A stretch of DNA of 64,000 nt from Massilia frigida (GTDB lineage Bacteria; Pseudomonadota; Gammaproteobacteria; Burkholderiales; Burkholderiaceae_D): assembly GCF_011682175.1 (NCBI RefSeq), contig NZ_WHJG01000002.1:124001-188000 (forward strand), given 5' to 3'. The notes beneath the pieces were generated by a model that saw only the letters and a program-made list of their open reading frames with translations, did no database searches and was not told where the DNA came from. The translations under genes and the position numbers were made by a program. This document shows positions 15,386 through 25,273 of the stretch, piece after piece (within the stretch, counting starts at the first letter, position 1; each line of letters starts with the position of its first letter).

Positions 15386-16624
15386 ATGAACCGTAACGAC
15401 TGCCTTGCCCTCGACACCGGCGACGCCCTGGCCCCCTTGCGCCAGCATTTCGACCTGCCGGACGGCGTGATCTACCTCGACGGCAACTCGCTGGGCGCCC
15501 GTCCGCGCGCGGCGCTCTCGCGCGCCCAGGACGTCATCGCGCGCGAATGGGGCCAGGACCTGATCCGCAGCTGGAACACGGCCGGCTGGTTCGACCTGCC
15601 CAAGCGCTTGGGCGACCGCCTGGCCCCGCTGATCGGCGCGCGCGCCGGTGAAGTGGTGGTCAACGACACCACCTCGCTCAACCTGTTCAAGGCGCTCGCT
15701 GCCGCCCTCCACATGCAGTCGGGCGCGCCGCAGCGCAAGATCATCGTCACCGAGCGCGGCAACTTCCCCACCGACCTGTATATGGCCCAGGGCCTGACCA
15801 GCTGGCTCGACCGCGGCTACCAGCTGCACCTGGTCGACTCGGTGGACCAGCTGCCCGCCGCCATTGGCGCCGACTGCGCCGTGGTCATGCTCACCCACGT
15901 CAATTACCGCACCGGCTACCAGCACGACATGGCCGCCATGAGCCGCCACGCGCACGAACAAGGCGCGCTGATCCTGTGGGACCTGGCCCACTCGGCCGGC
16001 GCCGTGCCCGTCGACCTGCAACGCGACGGCGCCGACCTGGCCGTCGGCTGCACCTATAAGTACCTCAACGGCGGCCCCGGCGCGCCAGCCTTCATCTGGG
16101 TGCCCGAACGCCACCAGCAAGCCTTCACCCAGCCGCTGTCGGGCTGGTGGGGCCACGCCAATCCCTTCGCCATGGTGCCCGAATTCGCGCCGGCCGCCGG
16201 CATCGGGCGCGCGCTGTGCGGCACCCAGCCGATCGTCTCGCTTACCCTGGTCGAATGCGGGCTGGAGATCTTCGAGCAAACCGACATGCAAGCCATCCGC
16301 GCCAAGTCGCTGGCCCTGACCGATGCCTTCATCGCCCTGGTGGAAGCGCGCTGCGCCAGCCATCCGCTGGGCCTTGCCACCCCGCGCGAGCACGCCCGGC
16401 GCGGCAGCCAGGTCAGCTTCACCCACCCGCACGGCTACGCGGTGATGCAGGCGCTGATCGCGCGCGGCGTGATCGGCGACTACCGCGAGCCGGCCATCAT
16501 GCGCTTCGGCTTCACGCCGCTGTACACCAGCTTCGCCGATGTGTGGGATGCGGTCGAGATCCTGCGCCAGATCCTCGACCACCAAGCCTACGATATTGGC
16601 GCCAGCCGCGGCGCAGTTACCTGA
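15386..16624 (+). CDS. kynU: Kynureninase
   Basis: 412 aa PLP enzyme that cleaves kynurenine (or 3-hydroxykynurenine) to anthranilate (or 3-hydroxyanthranilate) and alanine in tryptophan breakdown. Marks include the start [36 protein letters not shown] and the PLP lysine Lys225 in [17 protein letters not shown] strong AAGGTGA site precedes the ATG. It is followed 23 bp later by kynA, forming a two-gene operon; the third usual member, kynurenine formamidase (kynB), is not in the window. Confidence 0.96.
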   Translation: MNRNDCLALDTGDALAPLRQHFDLPDGVIYLDGNSLGARPRAALSRAQDVIAREWGQDLIRSWNTAGWFDLPKRLGDRLAPLIGARAGEVVVNDTTSLNLFKALAAALHMQSGAPQRKIIVTERGNFPTDLYMAQGLTSWLDRGYQLHLVDSVDQLPAAIGADCAVVMLTHVNYRTGYQHDMAAMSRHAHEQGALILWDLAHSAGAVPVDLQRDGADLAVGCTYKYLNGGPGAPAFIWVPERHQQAFTQPLSGWWGHANPFAMVPEFAPAAGIGRALCGTQPIVSLTLVECGLEIFEQTDMQAIRAKSLALTDAFIALVEARCASHPLGLATPREHARRGSQVSFTHPHGYAVMQALIARGVIGDYREPAIMRFGFTPLYTSFADVWDAVEILRQILDHQAYDIGASRGAVT

Positions 16625-16637
16625 CCCAGTTACCTGA
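16614..16637. repeat. 13-bp tandem duplication over the kynU stop
   Basis: CAGTTACCTGA occurs twice with a 13-bp period; the first copy ends with the kynU stop codon and the second lies in the kynU-kynA spacer. The duplication lengthens the spacer before the kynA ATG. The same 11-mer also appears at 18422-18432. Confidence 0.7.
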
Positions 16638-16647
16638 AAGCGCAATC

Positions 16648-17490
16648 ATGTCCGATGAAGCAAAATGCCCGGCCCAATGGCACGGGGCCAAGATGGATTT
16701 CAGCGAAGCGATGAGCTACGGCGATTACCTGGGGCTCGACCAGATCCTCAATGCCCAGCATCCGCGCTCGCCCAACCACAATGAAATGCTGTTCATCGTG
16801 CAGCACCAGACCAGCGAACTATGGCTCAAGCTGATGCTGCACGAACTGCAGGCCGTGCGCGTGAACCTGCGCGCCGGCGAACTGGCGCCCGCCTTCAAGA
16901 TGCTGGCGCGGGTGGCGCGCATCATGGACCAGCTGGTGCACGCCTGGGATGTGCTGGCCACCATGACGCCGCCCGAATACACCGCCATCCGCCCGTTTCT
17001 GGGCGCATCCTCGGGCTTCCAGTCGCACCAGTACCGCGAACTCGAATTCCTGCTCGGGAACAAGAACGCCGCCCTGCTGGGCGTCCACGACACCGCACCA
17101 CAAGCCCACGCCGTGCTCGAGCGCGAACTGCGCGCACCGTCGGTGTACGACGAAGCGGTCATGCTGCTGGCGCGCAGCGGCTTTGCCATCGCGCCCGAAC
17201 GCCTGAACGCCGACTGGACCCTGCCGACCACGCCCGACGAATCGGTCAAGGCGGCCTGGCTGGCCGTGTACCAGGAACCGTCGCAGCACTGGGCCTTGTA
17301 CGAACTGGCCGAGAAGCTGGTCGACCTGGAGACGGCGTTCCGCTTCTGGCGCTTCCGCCACGTGACGACGGTCGAGCGCATCATCGGCTTCAAGACCGGC
17401 ACTGGCGGCACGGCCGGCGTGAGCTACCTGCGCAAGATGCTCGATGTGGTACTGTTTCCCGAGCTGTTTTCCCTGCGCACGGCCCTGTAA
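16648..17490 (+). CDS. kynA: Tryptophan 2,3-dioxygenase
   Basis: 280 aa haem enzyme that opens the indole ring of L-tryptophan to N-formylkynurenine, the first step of the kynurenine pathway. Conserved segments are [37 protein letters not shown] (with the substrate-side His), [22 protein letters not shown] and the haem-ligand region [25 protein letters not shown]. Length and ends match the bacterial family. The start is the ATG giving [13 protein letters not shown]; the longer frame upstream overlaps kynU and is a shadow. Confidence 0.97.
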   Translation: MSDEAKCPAQWHGAKMDFSEAMSYGDYLGLDQILNAQHPRSPNHNEMLFIVQHQTSELWLKLMLHELQAVRVNLRAGELAPAFKMLARVARIMDQLVHAWDVLATMTPPEYTAIRPFLGASSGFQSHQYRELEFLLGNKNAALLGVHDTAPQAHAVLERELRAPSVYDEAVMLLARSGFAIAPERLNADWTLPTTPDESVKAAWLAVYQEPSQHWALYELAEKLVDLETAFRFWRFRHVTTVERIIGFKTGTGGTAGVSYLRKMLDVVLFPELFSLRTAL

Positions 17491-17531
17491 GTCGCTCACG
17501 CGCGGCGGGCAGGTCCCCCTCCCCCATACGG

Positions 17532-18188
17532 CTATTTCAGGATGAGCCAGCCGTACAAATTGCCGCGTGTCGGCTTGCCATCGAGCGTGGCTGGCGTAAA
17601 GCGGCAAGATTGTATGAATGCGCTTGCCGCGCTCACGGCGGCAGGGTCGGTTTCCTCGGTTTTCATACCGAAGGTATTGCCTGCTTCATCAAGAAGAAAG
17701 CGCACCGCAATGCCATCAGCCCGACGAACGAGCTTGCCTGTGACGGGCACGAAGGCGCCAAAATACGGCGACTTCGACGCCTGGCAGCTGCCAGCCACCA
17801 GCGCGGCCGGTTCTGGCGTTTGCCCATTGTCGGCCAGCTTCCACTCATAAGCCACCATCAATCCGGCACGGACGACTTGCGGGTCGGCGCTCCGCTCGAA
17901 GCGACAGCTTTCGAGGTCACGGATGGCCATGTGATCGAGGGCTTTCCAGCCACTGCCGCGCGCTACGCGAACGGATGAAGGCCGCCCGTCGTCGCCGACG
18001 TCGTACTTCAGCACTGTCGTTCCCTCCAGCTCATAGCGCCGGGCTTCATCGGTCCACCCGGGTGCATCGCAGGCGATCATGGCCACCCGACGGAATCCGC
18101 CGCCCGCGTCCTGGGCCCAGCCAGTGACGGCGGCGAGTGAAGTCAGCAGCACTACGCCGACTTGAAACAATTTTTTAATCACGCTCAA
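17532..18188 (-). CDS. Secreted protein with TonB C-terminal-like repeats
   Basis: 218 aa. A signal peptide (about 1-25, ending GWAQD) is followed by two related modules of about 90 residues. Each has a pattern like GTTVLKYDVGDDGRPSSVRVARGSGWKALDHMA and ends with a Cys in SCRF, as in TonB_C-type domains; the first module is the clearer. There is no TM anchor or proline-rich spanner, so it is not a TonB that energises receptors; related periplasmic proteins have unknown roles. It is convergent with kynA and stands alone. Confidence 0.65.
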   Translation of the reverse strand: MSVIKKLFQVGVVLLTSLAAVTGWAQDAGGGFRRVAMIACDAPGWTDEARRYELEGTTVLKYDVGDDGRPSSVRVARGSGWKALDHMAIRDLESCRFERSADPQVVRAGLMVAYEWKLADNGQTPEPAALVAGSCQASKSPYFGAFVPVTGKLVRRADGIAVRFLLDEAGNTFGMKTEETDPAAVSAASAFIQSCRFTPATLDGKPTRGNLYGWLILK

Positions 18189-18573
18189 CCTTTCTAATGT
18201 TTGATCCCGGCACCCTGCGGTCTGCGGAATGTGAGCTGCTCAAGCTGAACGGTGGGATTTTTCCAATTCACAATTCTAGTCTAAAAATTTGCCTGAAAGC
18301 ATTCATTGTGCCTGCCGCCGGCAGGAAATCCCAATACTTGCGGTAAGTCAGTGTTTCTTCCAGGCCGCACAACGGAAAGGTTTCCATTGACTTCGCCAAG
18401 GGCGTGATGTCAAATGCTACACAGTTACCTGAAAACGATTTCACCTATATTCGGGGACGCCAGGCGCCAGCGCGCGCCGCACGCAGCACGCAGCACCGAG
18501 ATGGCAGCAAGCCCGAACCCGCCACTGGCGCGTCGCCCCTCGCTCACAGACATCCACTCAGGAGACAACAGCG
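18189..18573. other. Intergenic region upstream of cellulase
   Basis: 385 bp between divergent genes (the TonB_C-like gene and the cellulase). It is less GC-rich near 18240-18300. It contains a CCTGCC/GGCAGG palindrome near 18313-18330 and the CAGTTACCTGA 11-mer at 18422. An AGGAGACAACAGCG ribosome-binding site lies just before the cellulase ATG. I see no gene and no promoter I would defend. Confidence 0.5.
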
Positions 18574-20382
18574 ATGAGCATGACCCTTAGCAACGCAGCA
18601 GCATCCCGTCCGACTTTCCGCACCACCCTCATCGCCCTGGCCTTGTCGCTGTGCGCCGGCGCCGCGCTGGCCGACGTGCCGGCCCTCTCGGTCAGCGGCA
18701 ACCAGGTGCTGGTCGGCGGCAAACCAGGCAGCATCAGCGGCAGCAGCCTGTACTGGTCCAACACCGGCTGGCCCGGAGAGCGCTTCTACAACGCCGGCGC
18801 GGTGGGCTGGCTCAAGGACGACTGGAAGGCCAAACTGGTGCGCGCCGCCATGGGCGTGGAAGACCAAGGGGGCTACCTCCAGTTCCCGGCCGCGAACAAG
18901 GCGCGCGTCAAGGCCGTGGTGGACGCCGCCATCGCCAAGGACATGTACGTCATCATCGATTGGCACTCGCACTACGCCTTCCGCCACCAAAACGAAGCGA
19001 TCGCCTTTTTCCAGGAGATGGCGCGCACCTATGGCCACAACAAGCACGTCATCTACGAGATCTACAACGAACCGAAGGACGACGTGACCTGGGACGCCAA
19101 CGTCAAGCCGTACGCGCAAGCCGTGATCGCGGCGATCCGCGCGATCGACCCGGACAACCTGATCATCGTCGGCTCGCCGCACTGGTCGCAGGACGCCGAC
19201 ATTGCCTCGCGCAACCCGATCACCGGCTTTTCCAACATCGCCTACACCCTGCACTTCTACGCCGGCACCCACACCCAGTACCTGCGCGACAAGGCCAGCA
19301 CCGCCATGAACAACGGCCTGGCCCTGTTCGTGACCGAATGGGGTTCGGTCAACGCCGACGGCAACGGCGGCGTGAACTATGCCGAAACCAATGCCTGGAT
19401 CGACTTCATGAAGAAGCACAACATCAGCAACGCCAACTGGGCGCTGGACGACGCCAAAGAGGGCTCGGCCAGCCTGGTGCCCGGCGCCAGCTCCACCGGC
19501 GGCTGGGCCAACTGGGACCTGACCGAATCGGGCAAGCAAGCCCGTGAAACGGTGCGCAACTGGCCGTCGTCGTCCGACACCGGCTGCACCACGGCCACGG
19601 TACCGGCCACGATCCAGGCCGAAGCCTATTGCCAGATGAGCGGCGTGCAGCTTGAAACCACCAGCGATGCCGGCGGCGGCCAGAATGTCGGCTACATCGA
19701 CAGCGGCGACTGGATGAACTACACGGTCGACGTGCCATCGGCAGGCCTGTACACGGTTTCCTACCGCGTGGCCAGCGCCAACGGTGGCGGCAACATCAGC
19801 CTGGAACGGGCCGGCGGCAGCCCGGTATTCGCTACCAAAGCGGTGTCGGCGACCGGCGGCTGGCAGACCTGGAACACCATTTCGCACGACGTGCAGCTCC
19901 CCGCCGGCAAGCAATCGATCGGCATCGCGGCCAAGGCTGGCGGCTTTAACCTGAACTGGATCAGCATCGCCGCGGCCGGCTCGGGCGGGCAGATCGCGCT
20001 GATCCAGGCCGAGGACCATGCGGCCATGAGCGGCGTGGAGTCGGAGCAGACCACCGACGCCGGCGGCGGCAGGAACGCGAGCCATATCGACACCGGCGAC
20101 TGGATGTCCTACACCAACGCGCCGGTCACGATTCCAGAAACCGGCACCTACACCATCGAATTCCGGGTCGCCAGCGTGGGTGGCGGTGAACTGAGTTTCG
20201 AGGAAGCCGGCGGCAAGCCGACCTACGCGACAGTCGCGGTTCCGGCCACGGGCGGCTGGCAAACCTGGGCATCGGTCAAGAAAACCGTCACGCTCAATGC
20301 CGGCAGCCATTCGTTCGGCGTCTACGCCAAACAAGGCGGCTGGAACCTGAACTGGATCAAGGTGAGCAAGGGCGCGCAGTAA
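18574..20382 (+). CDS. Secreted GH5 endoglucanase with two CBM6 modules
   Basis: 602 aa. A signal peptide (cleavage near ALA-D33) leads to a glycoside hydrolase family 5 domain (about 34-332). Catalytic acid/base Glu166 lies in IYEIYNEP and nucleophile Glu255 in LFVTEWGS; WHSHYAF carries the conserved His. Two carbohydrate-binding family 6 modules follow (about 346-475 and 484-600), each with an IQAE...MSGV start, a SGDWM(N/S)Y ligand motif and an NLNWI end. It should cleave beta-1,4-glucan outside the cell. The two CBMs are clearly related and probably arose by duplication. It is monocistronic. Confidence 0.92.
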   Translation: MSMTLSNAAASRPTFRTTLIALALSLCAGAALADVPALSVSGNQVLVGGKPGSISGSSLYWSNTGWPGERFYNAGAVGWLKDDWKAKLVRAAMGVEDQGGYLQFPAANKARVKAVVDAAIAKDMYVIIDWHSHYAFRHQNEAIAFFQEMARTYGHNKHVIYEIYNEPKDDVTWDANVKPYAQAVIAAIRAIDPDNLIIVGSPHWSQDADIASRNPITGFSNIAYTLHFYAGTHTQYLRDKASTAMNNGLALFVTEWGSVNADGNGGVNYAETNAWIDFMKKHNISNANWALDDAKEGSASLVPGASSTGGWANWDLTESGKQARETVRNWPSSSDTGCTTATVPATIQAEAYCQMSGVQLETTSDAGGGQNVGYIDSGDWMNYTVDVPSAGLYTVSYRVASANGGGNISLERAGGSPVFATKAVSATGGWQTWNTISHDVQLPAGKQSIGIAAKAGGFNLNWISIAAAGSGGQIALIQAEDHAAMSGVESEQTTDAGGGRNASHIDTGDWMSYTNAPVTIPETGTYTIEFRVASVGGGELSFEEAGGKPTYATVAVPATGGWQTWASVKKTVTLNAGSHSFGVYAKQGGWNLNWIKVSKGAQ

Positions 20383-20520
20383 TCCGGACAGGCGCGCGCT
20401 AGCGCATGCTTGCGGCGGCACATTGCAATACGTGTAAATTATTGTGCCGTTGCAAGCAATCAACTGCTACCATTGTCGACTTCACTGCGCCCGAAGCAGG
20501 TACGACTTGCGCGTTTAACG

Positions 20521-21003
20521 ATGCAACTGATTGCGGAAAAACTCGGCAAATCCGACAAACTCGACCGCTTGCGCTACCTGTGCGACGACGGCAGCAATAC
20601 CCAGACCGCGATGCCGCGCCAGGGCATCTTGCCGCATGATTTGGTCCACTATGTGGTGGAGTCCACGCTTGGCCTGCGCAACGGCTTCACCGGCTTGGTG
20701 GCGCGCGGTGCCGAAGCCAGCTTCGCCATGGAGATGGCGCACGACCCGGCCGGCCTGCAAGTCGACACCGAGGCGATCCAGGTCGAAGCGGTGCTCGAAG
20801 CGCTCCAGACCCAGCTCTGGAGCGGCCAGTTCGATGACGCCGATTTCGCCGAAGCGGTGCGCGTCGCTTGCCTGGGACGCGAGCGCGCGCCCTTCGACCT
20901 GGCCGGCATCGATGCCGAGCGCCTGCTGTACCAAGGCGCGCTGGACTTGGGCGCGCGCTGGATGGCCGTGCCGTTCCATGGAACGCTGACCCTCACCTTC
21001 TGA
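20521..21003 (+). CDS. Hypothetical protein
   Basis: 160 aa, soluble and acidic, with no signal peptide or TM segment. It starts MQLIAEKLGKSDKLDRLRYL and includes GILPHDLVHYVVESTLGLRNGF, with a C-terminal GARWMAVPFHGTLTLTF. I do not recognise a family. GC and codon use match the neighbours. The upstream extension to 20410 in the same frame has no ribosome-binding site and looks non-coding. It is followed 73 bp later by a hydrolase gene on the same strand with its own good ribosome-binding site. Confidence 0.7.
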   Translation: MQLIAEKLGKSDKLDRLRYLCDDGSNTQTAMPRQGILPHDLVHYVVESTLGLRNGFTGLVARGAEASFAMEMAHDPAGLQVDTEAIQVEAVLEALQTQLWSGQFDDADFAEAVRVACLGRERAPFDLAGIDAERLLYQGALDLGARWMAVPFHGTLTLTF

Positions 21004-21076
21004 CGCATCGCACGCCGCAGGCGGAACTCACTTTAGTCGTACAATCGTCTATCGACTTGTTAACGACGGAGGGGTA

Positions 21077-21622
21077 ATGGATTGCGATGTACTGACTTTG
21101 GCGGGGATCTGGAACTCGGGTCCGTCGCACTGGCAAACGCACTGGGAGAAGCGCAACCCGGCATGGAAGCGTGTCGCACACCGCGACTGGAATAACCCCG
21201 ACCGTCAGGAATGGGTCGATGAAGTCGATGCGGCGATCGCCATGAGCGAAGGTCCGCCGATCCTGGTGGCGCACAGTTTGTCGTGCGGGCTGGTGGCGCA
21301 TTGGGCGCGCTCGGAGTCGGCGCTCAGTATCAGCGGCGCGTTCCTGGTGGCGCCGGCCGATGCGGAAGGCGCTGCGTTTCCGTCCGAAGCGGTGGGGTTT
21401 GCGCCGATGCAGCTGCACAAGCTGCCTTTTCCGAGCATTGTGGTGGCCAGTACCAACGATCCTTATGTGTCGATCGAACGCGCACGCGCGTTTGCCGAGG
21501 CGTGGGGCAGCCGCTTCGTCGAGATTGGCGACGCGGGACATATCAATGGGGATAGCGGGTACGGCGACTGGCCGGAGGGGGAAAAGCTGCTGGGGGAGTT
21601 GTGCAGGCAGGTGTCGGCATAA
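21077..21622 (+). CDS. RBBP9/YdeN-family serine hydrolase
   Basis: 181 aa alpha/beta hydrolase of the small RBBP9/YdeN family. The typical opening is LTLAGIWNSGPSHWQTHWE. The nucleophile Ser is in LVAHSLSCG, the acid Asp in ASTNDPYVS, and the His in DAGHINGDSGYGDW. The physiological substrate of this family is not established. A strong GGAGGGG site precedes the ATG. Confidence 0.88.
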   Translation: MDCDVLTLAGIWNSGPSHWQTHWEKRNPAWKRVAHRDWNNPDRQEWVDEVDAAIAMSEGPPILVAHSLSCGLVAHWARSESALSISGAFLVAPADAEGAAFPSEAVGFAPMQLHKLPFPSIVVASTNDPYVSIERARAFAEAWGSRFVEIGDAGHINGDSGYGDWPEGEKLLGELCRQVSA

Positions 21623-21661
21623 GCTCCACTTCCAGCTGCTTGGACGTTGCCCTTGAGACCG

Positions 21662-21685
21662 TCATTCCCGCGCAGGCGGGAATGA
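21662..21685. repeat. dRS3-like inverted repeat (ATTCCC-N8-GGGAAT)
   Basis: Perfect 10-bp arms TCATTCCCGC and GCGGGAATGA with a 4-nt loop. The core fits ATTCCC-N8-GGGAAT, the consensus known for Neisseria dRS3 repeats. It lies between the convergent hydrolase and htpG genes, where it might also act as a transcript end, although no T-run follows. Confidence 0.8.
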
Positions 21686-21718
21686 TGGATATCGGACTAG
21701 TGGTGCTATTTACGACAC

Positions 21719-23638
21719 TTATTTAGCCCCAGCCAGCAGCATCTCATTCAAGCGCTTCACGAACGTAGCCGGGTCGCTCAGCGAACCGCCTTCGGCCAGC
21801 AAAGCCTGATCGAACAAGATGTGCGCCCAGTCGCCGAACTGGGTGCTGGCCGCGTCTTCGTTCTTCAAACGCGTCACCAGCGGGTGGTTCGGGTTGATCT
21901 CCAGGATCGGCTTCGATTCCGGCGCACTCTGCCCCGCCGCCTTCAACATGCGCAGAAGATTCCCAGACAGCTCGTTCTCGTCGGCCACCAGGCAGGCTGG
22001 CGAATCAGTCAGGCGGAACGTCACGCGCACATCCTTGGCCTTCTCGCCCAGCGCCGCCTTCATGCGCTCGACCAGTTCCTTGTACGAGGTCTCGGTCTGT
22101 TCGTGTTCCTTCTTCTCGGCTTCATCTTCCAGGCCGCCCAGATCCAGGCCACCCTTGGCCACCGACACCAGCTCCTTGCCTTCGAACTCGGTCAGGAACG
22201 ACAGCATCCATTCGTCGACGCGGTCCGTCATCAACAGCACTTCAACGCCCTTCTTGCGGAAGATTTCGAGATGCGGGCTGTTCTTGGCAGCGGTATGGCT
22301 GTCGCCTGCCACGTAATACATCTTCTCCTGGCCTTCCTTCATGCGCGCGATGTAGTCGGCCAGCGAGGTATTCTGGTCGGCGTTGTCGTTGGCGGTCGAA
22401 GCGAAGCGCAGCAGCTTGGCGATGCGGTCCTTGTTGCCGGCGTCCTCGCCGATGCCTTCCTTGAGCACCTGGCCGAATTCGGCCCAGAAGGTCGTGTACT
22501 TGTCCTTCTTTTCCTGCTCGTCGGCATTGGCCAGTTCTTCCAGCATGCCCAGCACGCGCTTGGTCGAGCCTTCGCGGATCACCTTCACGTCGCGCGACTC
22601 CTGCAGGATCTCGCGCGAGACGTTCAGCGGCAGGTCGTTCGAGTCGATCACGCCCTTGATGAAGCGCAGGTAGGCCGGCATCAGCTGCTCGGCATCGTCC
22701 ATGATGAACACGCGCTTGACGTACAGCTTGATGCCGCCACGCTTGTTGCGGTCCCACAGGTCGAACGGGGCGTGGCTCGGCACGTACAGCAGCTGCGTGT
22801 ACTCGCTGCGGCCCTCGACCCGGTTGTGGGTGTGCGTCAGCGGGGACTGGAAGTCGTGCGAGACGTGCTTGTAGAATTCCTCGTACTGCTCGGGCGTGAT
22901 GTCAGCCTTGTTGCGGGCCCACAGCGCGCTGGCCTGGTTGACCGTTTCGACTTCATCCTTGAGCACCGTCTCGCTTTTTTCGGCATCCCACTCGTCCTTT
23001 TGCATCACGATCGGCAGCGAAATATGGTCCGAGTACTTGCGGATGATCGATTTCAGCTTCCAGCTCGACAGCAGCTCGTCCTCGCCTTCGCGCAGGTGCA
23101 GGATGATGTCGGTGCCGCGCGCCGTTTTCTCGATCGCTTCGACGCTGTAATCGCCCTCGCCCGCCGACTCCCAGCGCACGCCTTCGGATGCGTCGGCGCC
23201 GGCGCGGCGGGTTTCGACCGTGATCTTGTCGGCCACGATGAAGCCCGAGTAAAAGCCCACGCCGAACTGGCCGATCAGGGCCGCGTCGGCCTGCTGGTCG
23301 CCGGAGAGCTTGCCGAAGAATTCCTTGGTGCCCGACTTGGCGATGGTGCCCAGGTGCGAAATGACTTCTTCTCGGCTCATGCCGATGCCGTTGTCGGAAA
23401 TGGTGACCGTGCGCGCTTCCTTGTTGAAGGCGACACGGATTTTCAGTTCGTGGTCGTTACCGTACAAAGCATCGTTATTGATCGCCTCGAAGCGCAGCTT
23501 GTCGGCCGCGTCGGACGCGTTCGAAATGAGCTCGCGCAGGAAGATCTCCTTGTTCGAATACAGGGAGTGGATCATCAATTGCAGTAACTGTTTTACTTCT
23601 GCTTGAAAACCAAGGGTTTCTTTTTCGGCGACAGCCAT
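21719..23638 (-). CDS. htpG: Chaperone HtpG (Hsp90)
   Basis: 639 aa, full-length bacterial Hsp90. The N-terminal GHKL ATPase domain has [30 protein letters not shown] and the [12 protein letters not shown] lid; the middle domain and C-terminal dimerisation domain follow in normal order. It is an ATP-dependent chaperone for late folding of client proteins under stress. It is transcribed toward the hydrolase. I saw no clear heat-shock promoter in the short upstream gap. Confidence 0.97.
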   Translation of the reverse strand: MAVAEKETLGFQAEVKQLLQLMIHSLYSNKEIFLRELISNASDAADKLRFEAINNDALYGNDHELKIRVAFNKEARTVTISDNGIGMSREEVISHLGTIAKSGTKEFFGKLSGDQQADAALIGQFGVGFYSGFIVADKITVETRRAGADASEGVRWESAGEGDYSVEAIEKTARGTDIILHLREGEDELLSSWKLKSIIRKYSDHISLPIVMQKDEWDAEKSETVLKDEVETVNQASALWARNKADITPEQYEEFYKHVSHDFQSPLTHTHNRVEGRSEYTQLLYVPSHAPFDLWDRNKRGGIKLYVKRVFIMDDAEQLMPAYLRFIKGVIDSNDLPLNVSREILQESRDVKVIREGSTKRVLGMLEELANADEQEKKDKYTTFWAEFGQVLKEGIGEDAGNKDRIAKLLRFASTANDNADQNTSLADYIARMKEGQEKMYYVAGDSHTAAKNSPHLEIFRKKGVEVLLMTDRVDEWMLSFLTEFEGKELVSVAKGGLDLGGLEDEAEKKEHEQTETSYKELVERMKAALGEKAKDVRVTFRLTDSPACLVADENELSGNLLRMLKAAGQSAPESKPILEINPNHPLVTRLKNEDAASTQFGDWAHILFDQALLAEGGSLSDPATFVKRLNEMLLAGAK

Positions 23639-23716
23639 TTTTAGTCCTCGTGTATGACGGGTTGAACGGATTGGAGAGAAATGGGGGTGTTTTAAGCGAT
23701 TTCAAGGCCCGCAAGC

Positions 23717-25162
23717 TCAGCGCCCGAGCTCCCGGGCCAGGAACTCCCACACGCCCGGTTCCTGCGAGGTCGATACGTTCATGCGCATCCGGGTCGAGGG
23801 CAACTGGCTGGGCGAAAACAGGGCGCCCGGGGCCAGCAGCAAGCCGTCGGCCATGGCGCGTTCGGCCAGGGCGCTGGTGTCGATGCCGGTGTCGGTCCAG
23901 ACGAACAGGCCGGCCGGCGGCGCCACGTCGACCTTCAAGCCCACTTTTTCCATCTGGCGCACCGTGCGTGCGCGCACCGCGTCGAGCCGTCCGCGCAGGC
24001 GGTCCACGTGCTTGCGGTACAAGCCCTCCGAGAGCACCTTGTACACCACCCGTTCGCCGATGTCGCTGGTGGTGAGGGTGGCCAGCATCTTGCGGTCGCA
24101 CAGGCGCTGGGCCCACTCGGGAGAGGTAGCGATGAAGCCGACCCGCAGGTTGGCCGCCAGCGACTTGGAAAAGCCGCCAAGGTAAATCACCCTGTCGAGC
24201 TGGTCGAGCGCCGCCATGCGCGTGGCCGGCTGCACCGCGCTGCCGGGATGCAGGTCGCAGTAGATATCGTCTTCGACGATGGTAAAGCCGTGTTCCCCGG
24301 CGATGCGCAGCACCTGGAACGCCTTGGCCGCCGACAGCGAGGTGGAAGTGGGGTTGTGCAGCAGCGAATTGATCACATACAGCTTGGGCTTGTGCAGCGC
24401 CGCCATCGCGGCCAGGCGGGCGATGTCGGGACCGTCGGCCAGGCGCGGGATGCCGACCACTTTCAGGCCCATCGCCGCGAACGCGCCGAACATCAGGAAC
24501 CAGGCCGGATCGTCCACGAAAATGGTGTCGCCCGGGCGGGTGAATTCGCGCGCCACCAGGTCCAGCGCCTGGGTCACGCCGACCGTGGTGACGATCTGCT
24601 CGGGGGCGGCGTCGATTTCCAGTTCGGCCAGTTTCAGCTGGAGCTGCTGGCGCAGCGGCAGGAAGCCCTGCGGCACGCCGTAATTGACCAGCAGCGCGCC
24701 GCTCTGGCGGCTGACCGCGCGCAGGGCGTTGGCGATCATCGGGCCATCGAGCCATTCGAGTGGCAGCACGCCGGAACCGGGCACGCGCTGCGATGGCGCG
24801 GGGCGGAACATGTTCCGGATCAGCCAGACCACGTCGAGCGGCTTGGCTTCCAGCGGCGCTGGCGGCGCATCAGGCATGGAGCGTTCGCCGGCGTTCAGGG
24901 GCGAGCGTTCGCGCACGAAAAAGCCGGCGCCGCGGCGCGACTCCACGTAGCCCTTGGCCACCAGTTTATCGTAGCTGGCCACCACCGTGAAGCACGACAC
25001 CCCGTGGGAGGCGGCGAACTGGCGGATTGACGGCATGCGCGCGCCGCTGCGCAGCAGCTTGTCGTCGATCCGGCTCGATACCGAGCGCACGATCTGGTCG
25101 ATCAGGGTTTCGCCCGAGCCGCGCGTGAGCAGGCCGATGGCGGGATTGCTTGTATTGGTCAT
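23717..25162 (-). CDS. MocR-type (GntR-HTH/aminotransferase) regulator
   Basis: 481 aa. An N-terminal GntR winged helix (about 15-85; SGARMPSIRQFAASHGVSCFTVVASYDKL) is fused to a fold-type I aminotransferase domain with PLP lysine in IYLGGFSKSLAANLRVGF. MocR proteins use PLP as a sensor and usually control the divergent gene. The divergent neighbours here are a threonine dehydratase and an EamA exporter, so it probably regulates them in response to an amino acid or PLP; this is inferred from layout. Confidence 0.93.
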   Translation of the reverse strand: MTNTSNPAIGLLTRGSGETLIDQIVRSVSSRIDDKLLRSGARMPSIRQFAASHGVSCFTVVASYDKLVAKGYVESRRGAGFFVRERSPLNAGERSMPDAPPAPLEAKPLDVVWLIRNMFRPAPSQRVPGSGVLPLEWLDGPMIANALRAVSRQSGALLVNYGVPQGFLPLRQQLQLKLAELEIDAAPEQIVTTVGVTQALDLVAREFTRPGDTIFVDDPAWFLMFGAFAAMGLKVVGIPRLADGPDIARLAAMAALHKPKLYVINSLLHNPTSTSLSAAKAFQVLRIAGEHGFTIVEDDIYCDLHPGSAVQPATRMAALDQLDRVIYLGGFSKSLAANLRVGFIATSPEWAQRLCDRKMLATLTTSDIGERVVYKVLSEGLYRKHVDRLRGRLDAVRARTVRQMEKVGLKVDVAPPAGLFVWTDTGIDTSALAERAMADGLLLAPGALFSPSQLPSTRMRMNVSTSQEPGVWEFLARELGR

Positions 25163-25273
25163 GACACCGTCACAGTATGCGTAATTAATTGGTAAAGTGT
25201 ATTTGTACTGTACTGGTTTTCTCGTCTAGGATACACCCATCGACCTTCCAGTTCCACTCCTTGAAAGCCAGCC
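25163..25273. promoter_or_regulatory. Divergent MocR/dehydratase promoter region
   Basis: 111-bp AT-rich gap between divergent genes. It contains the local repeat TGTACTGTACTGG and an ATTAATTGG stretch, plausible parts of overlapping promoters and a MocR operator. The exact sites cannot be fixed from one sequence. Confidence 0.5.

Noticed and set aside
18544-20463. A 639-codon minus-strand frame opposite the cellulase
   Set aside because: The composition (Gly, Ala, Val, His, Asp) is that of an antisense shadow, while the plus strand has a signal peptide, GH5 catalytic residues and two CBM6 modules.
21662-21685. Strong intrinsic terminator between the hydrolase and htpG
   Set aside because: The hairpin is perfect but there is no T-run on either side; the fit to a dispersed repeat is better.
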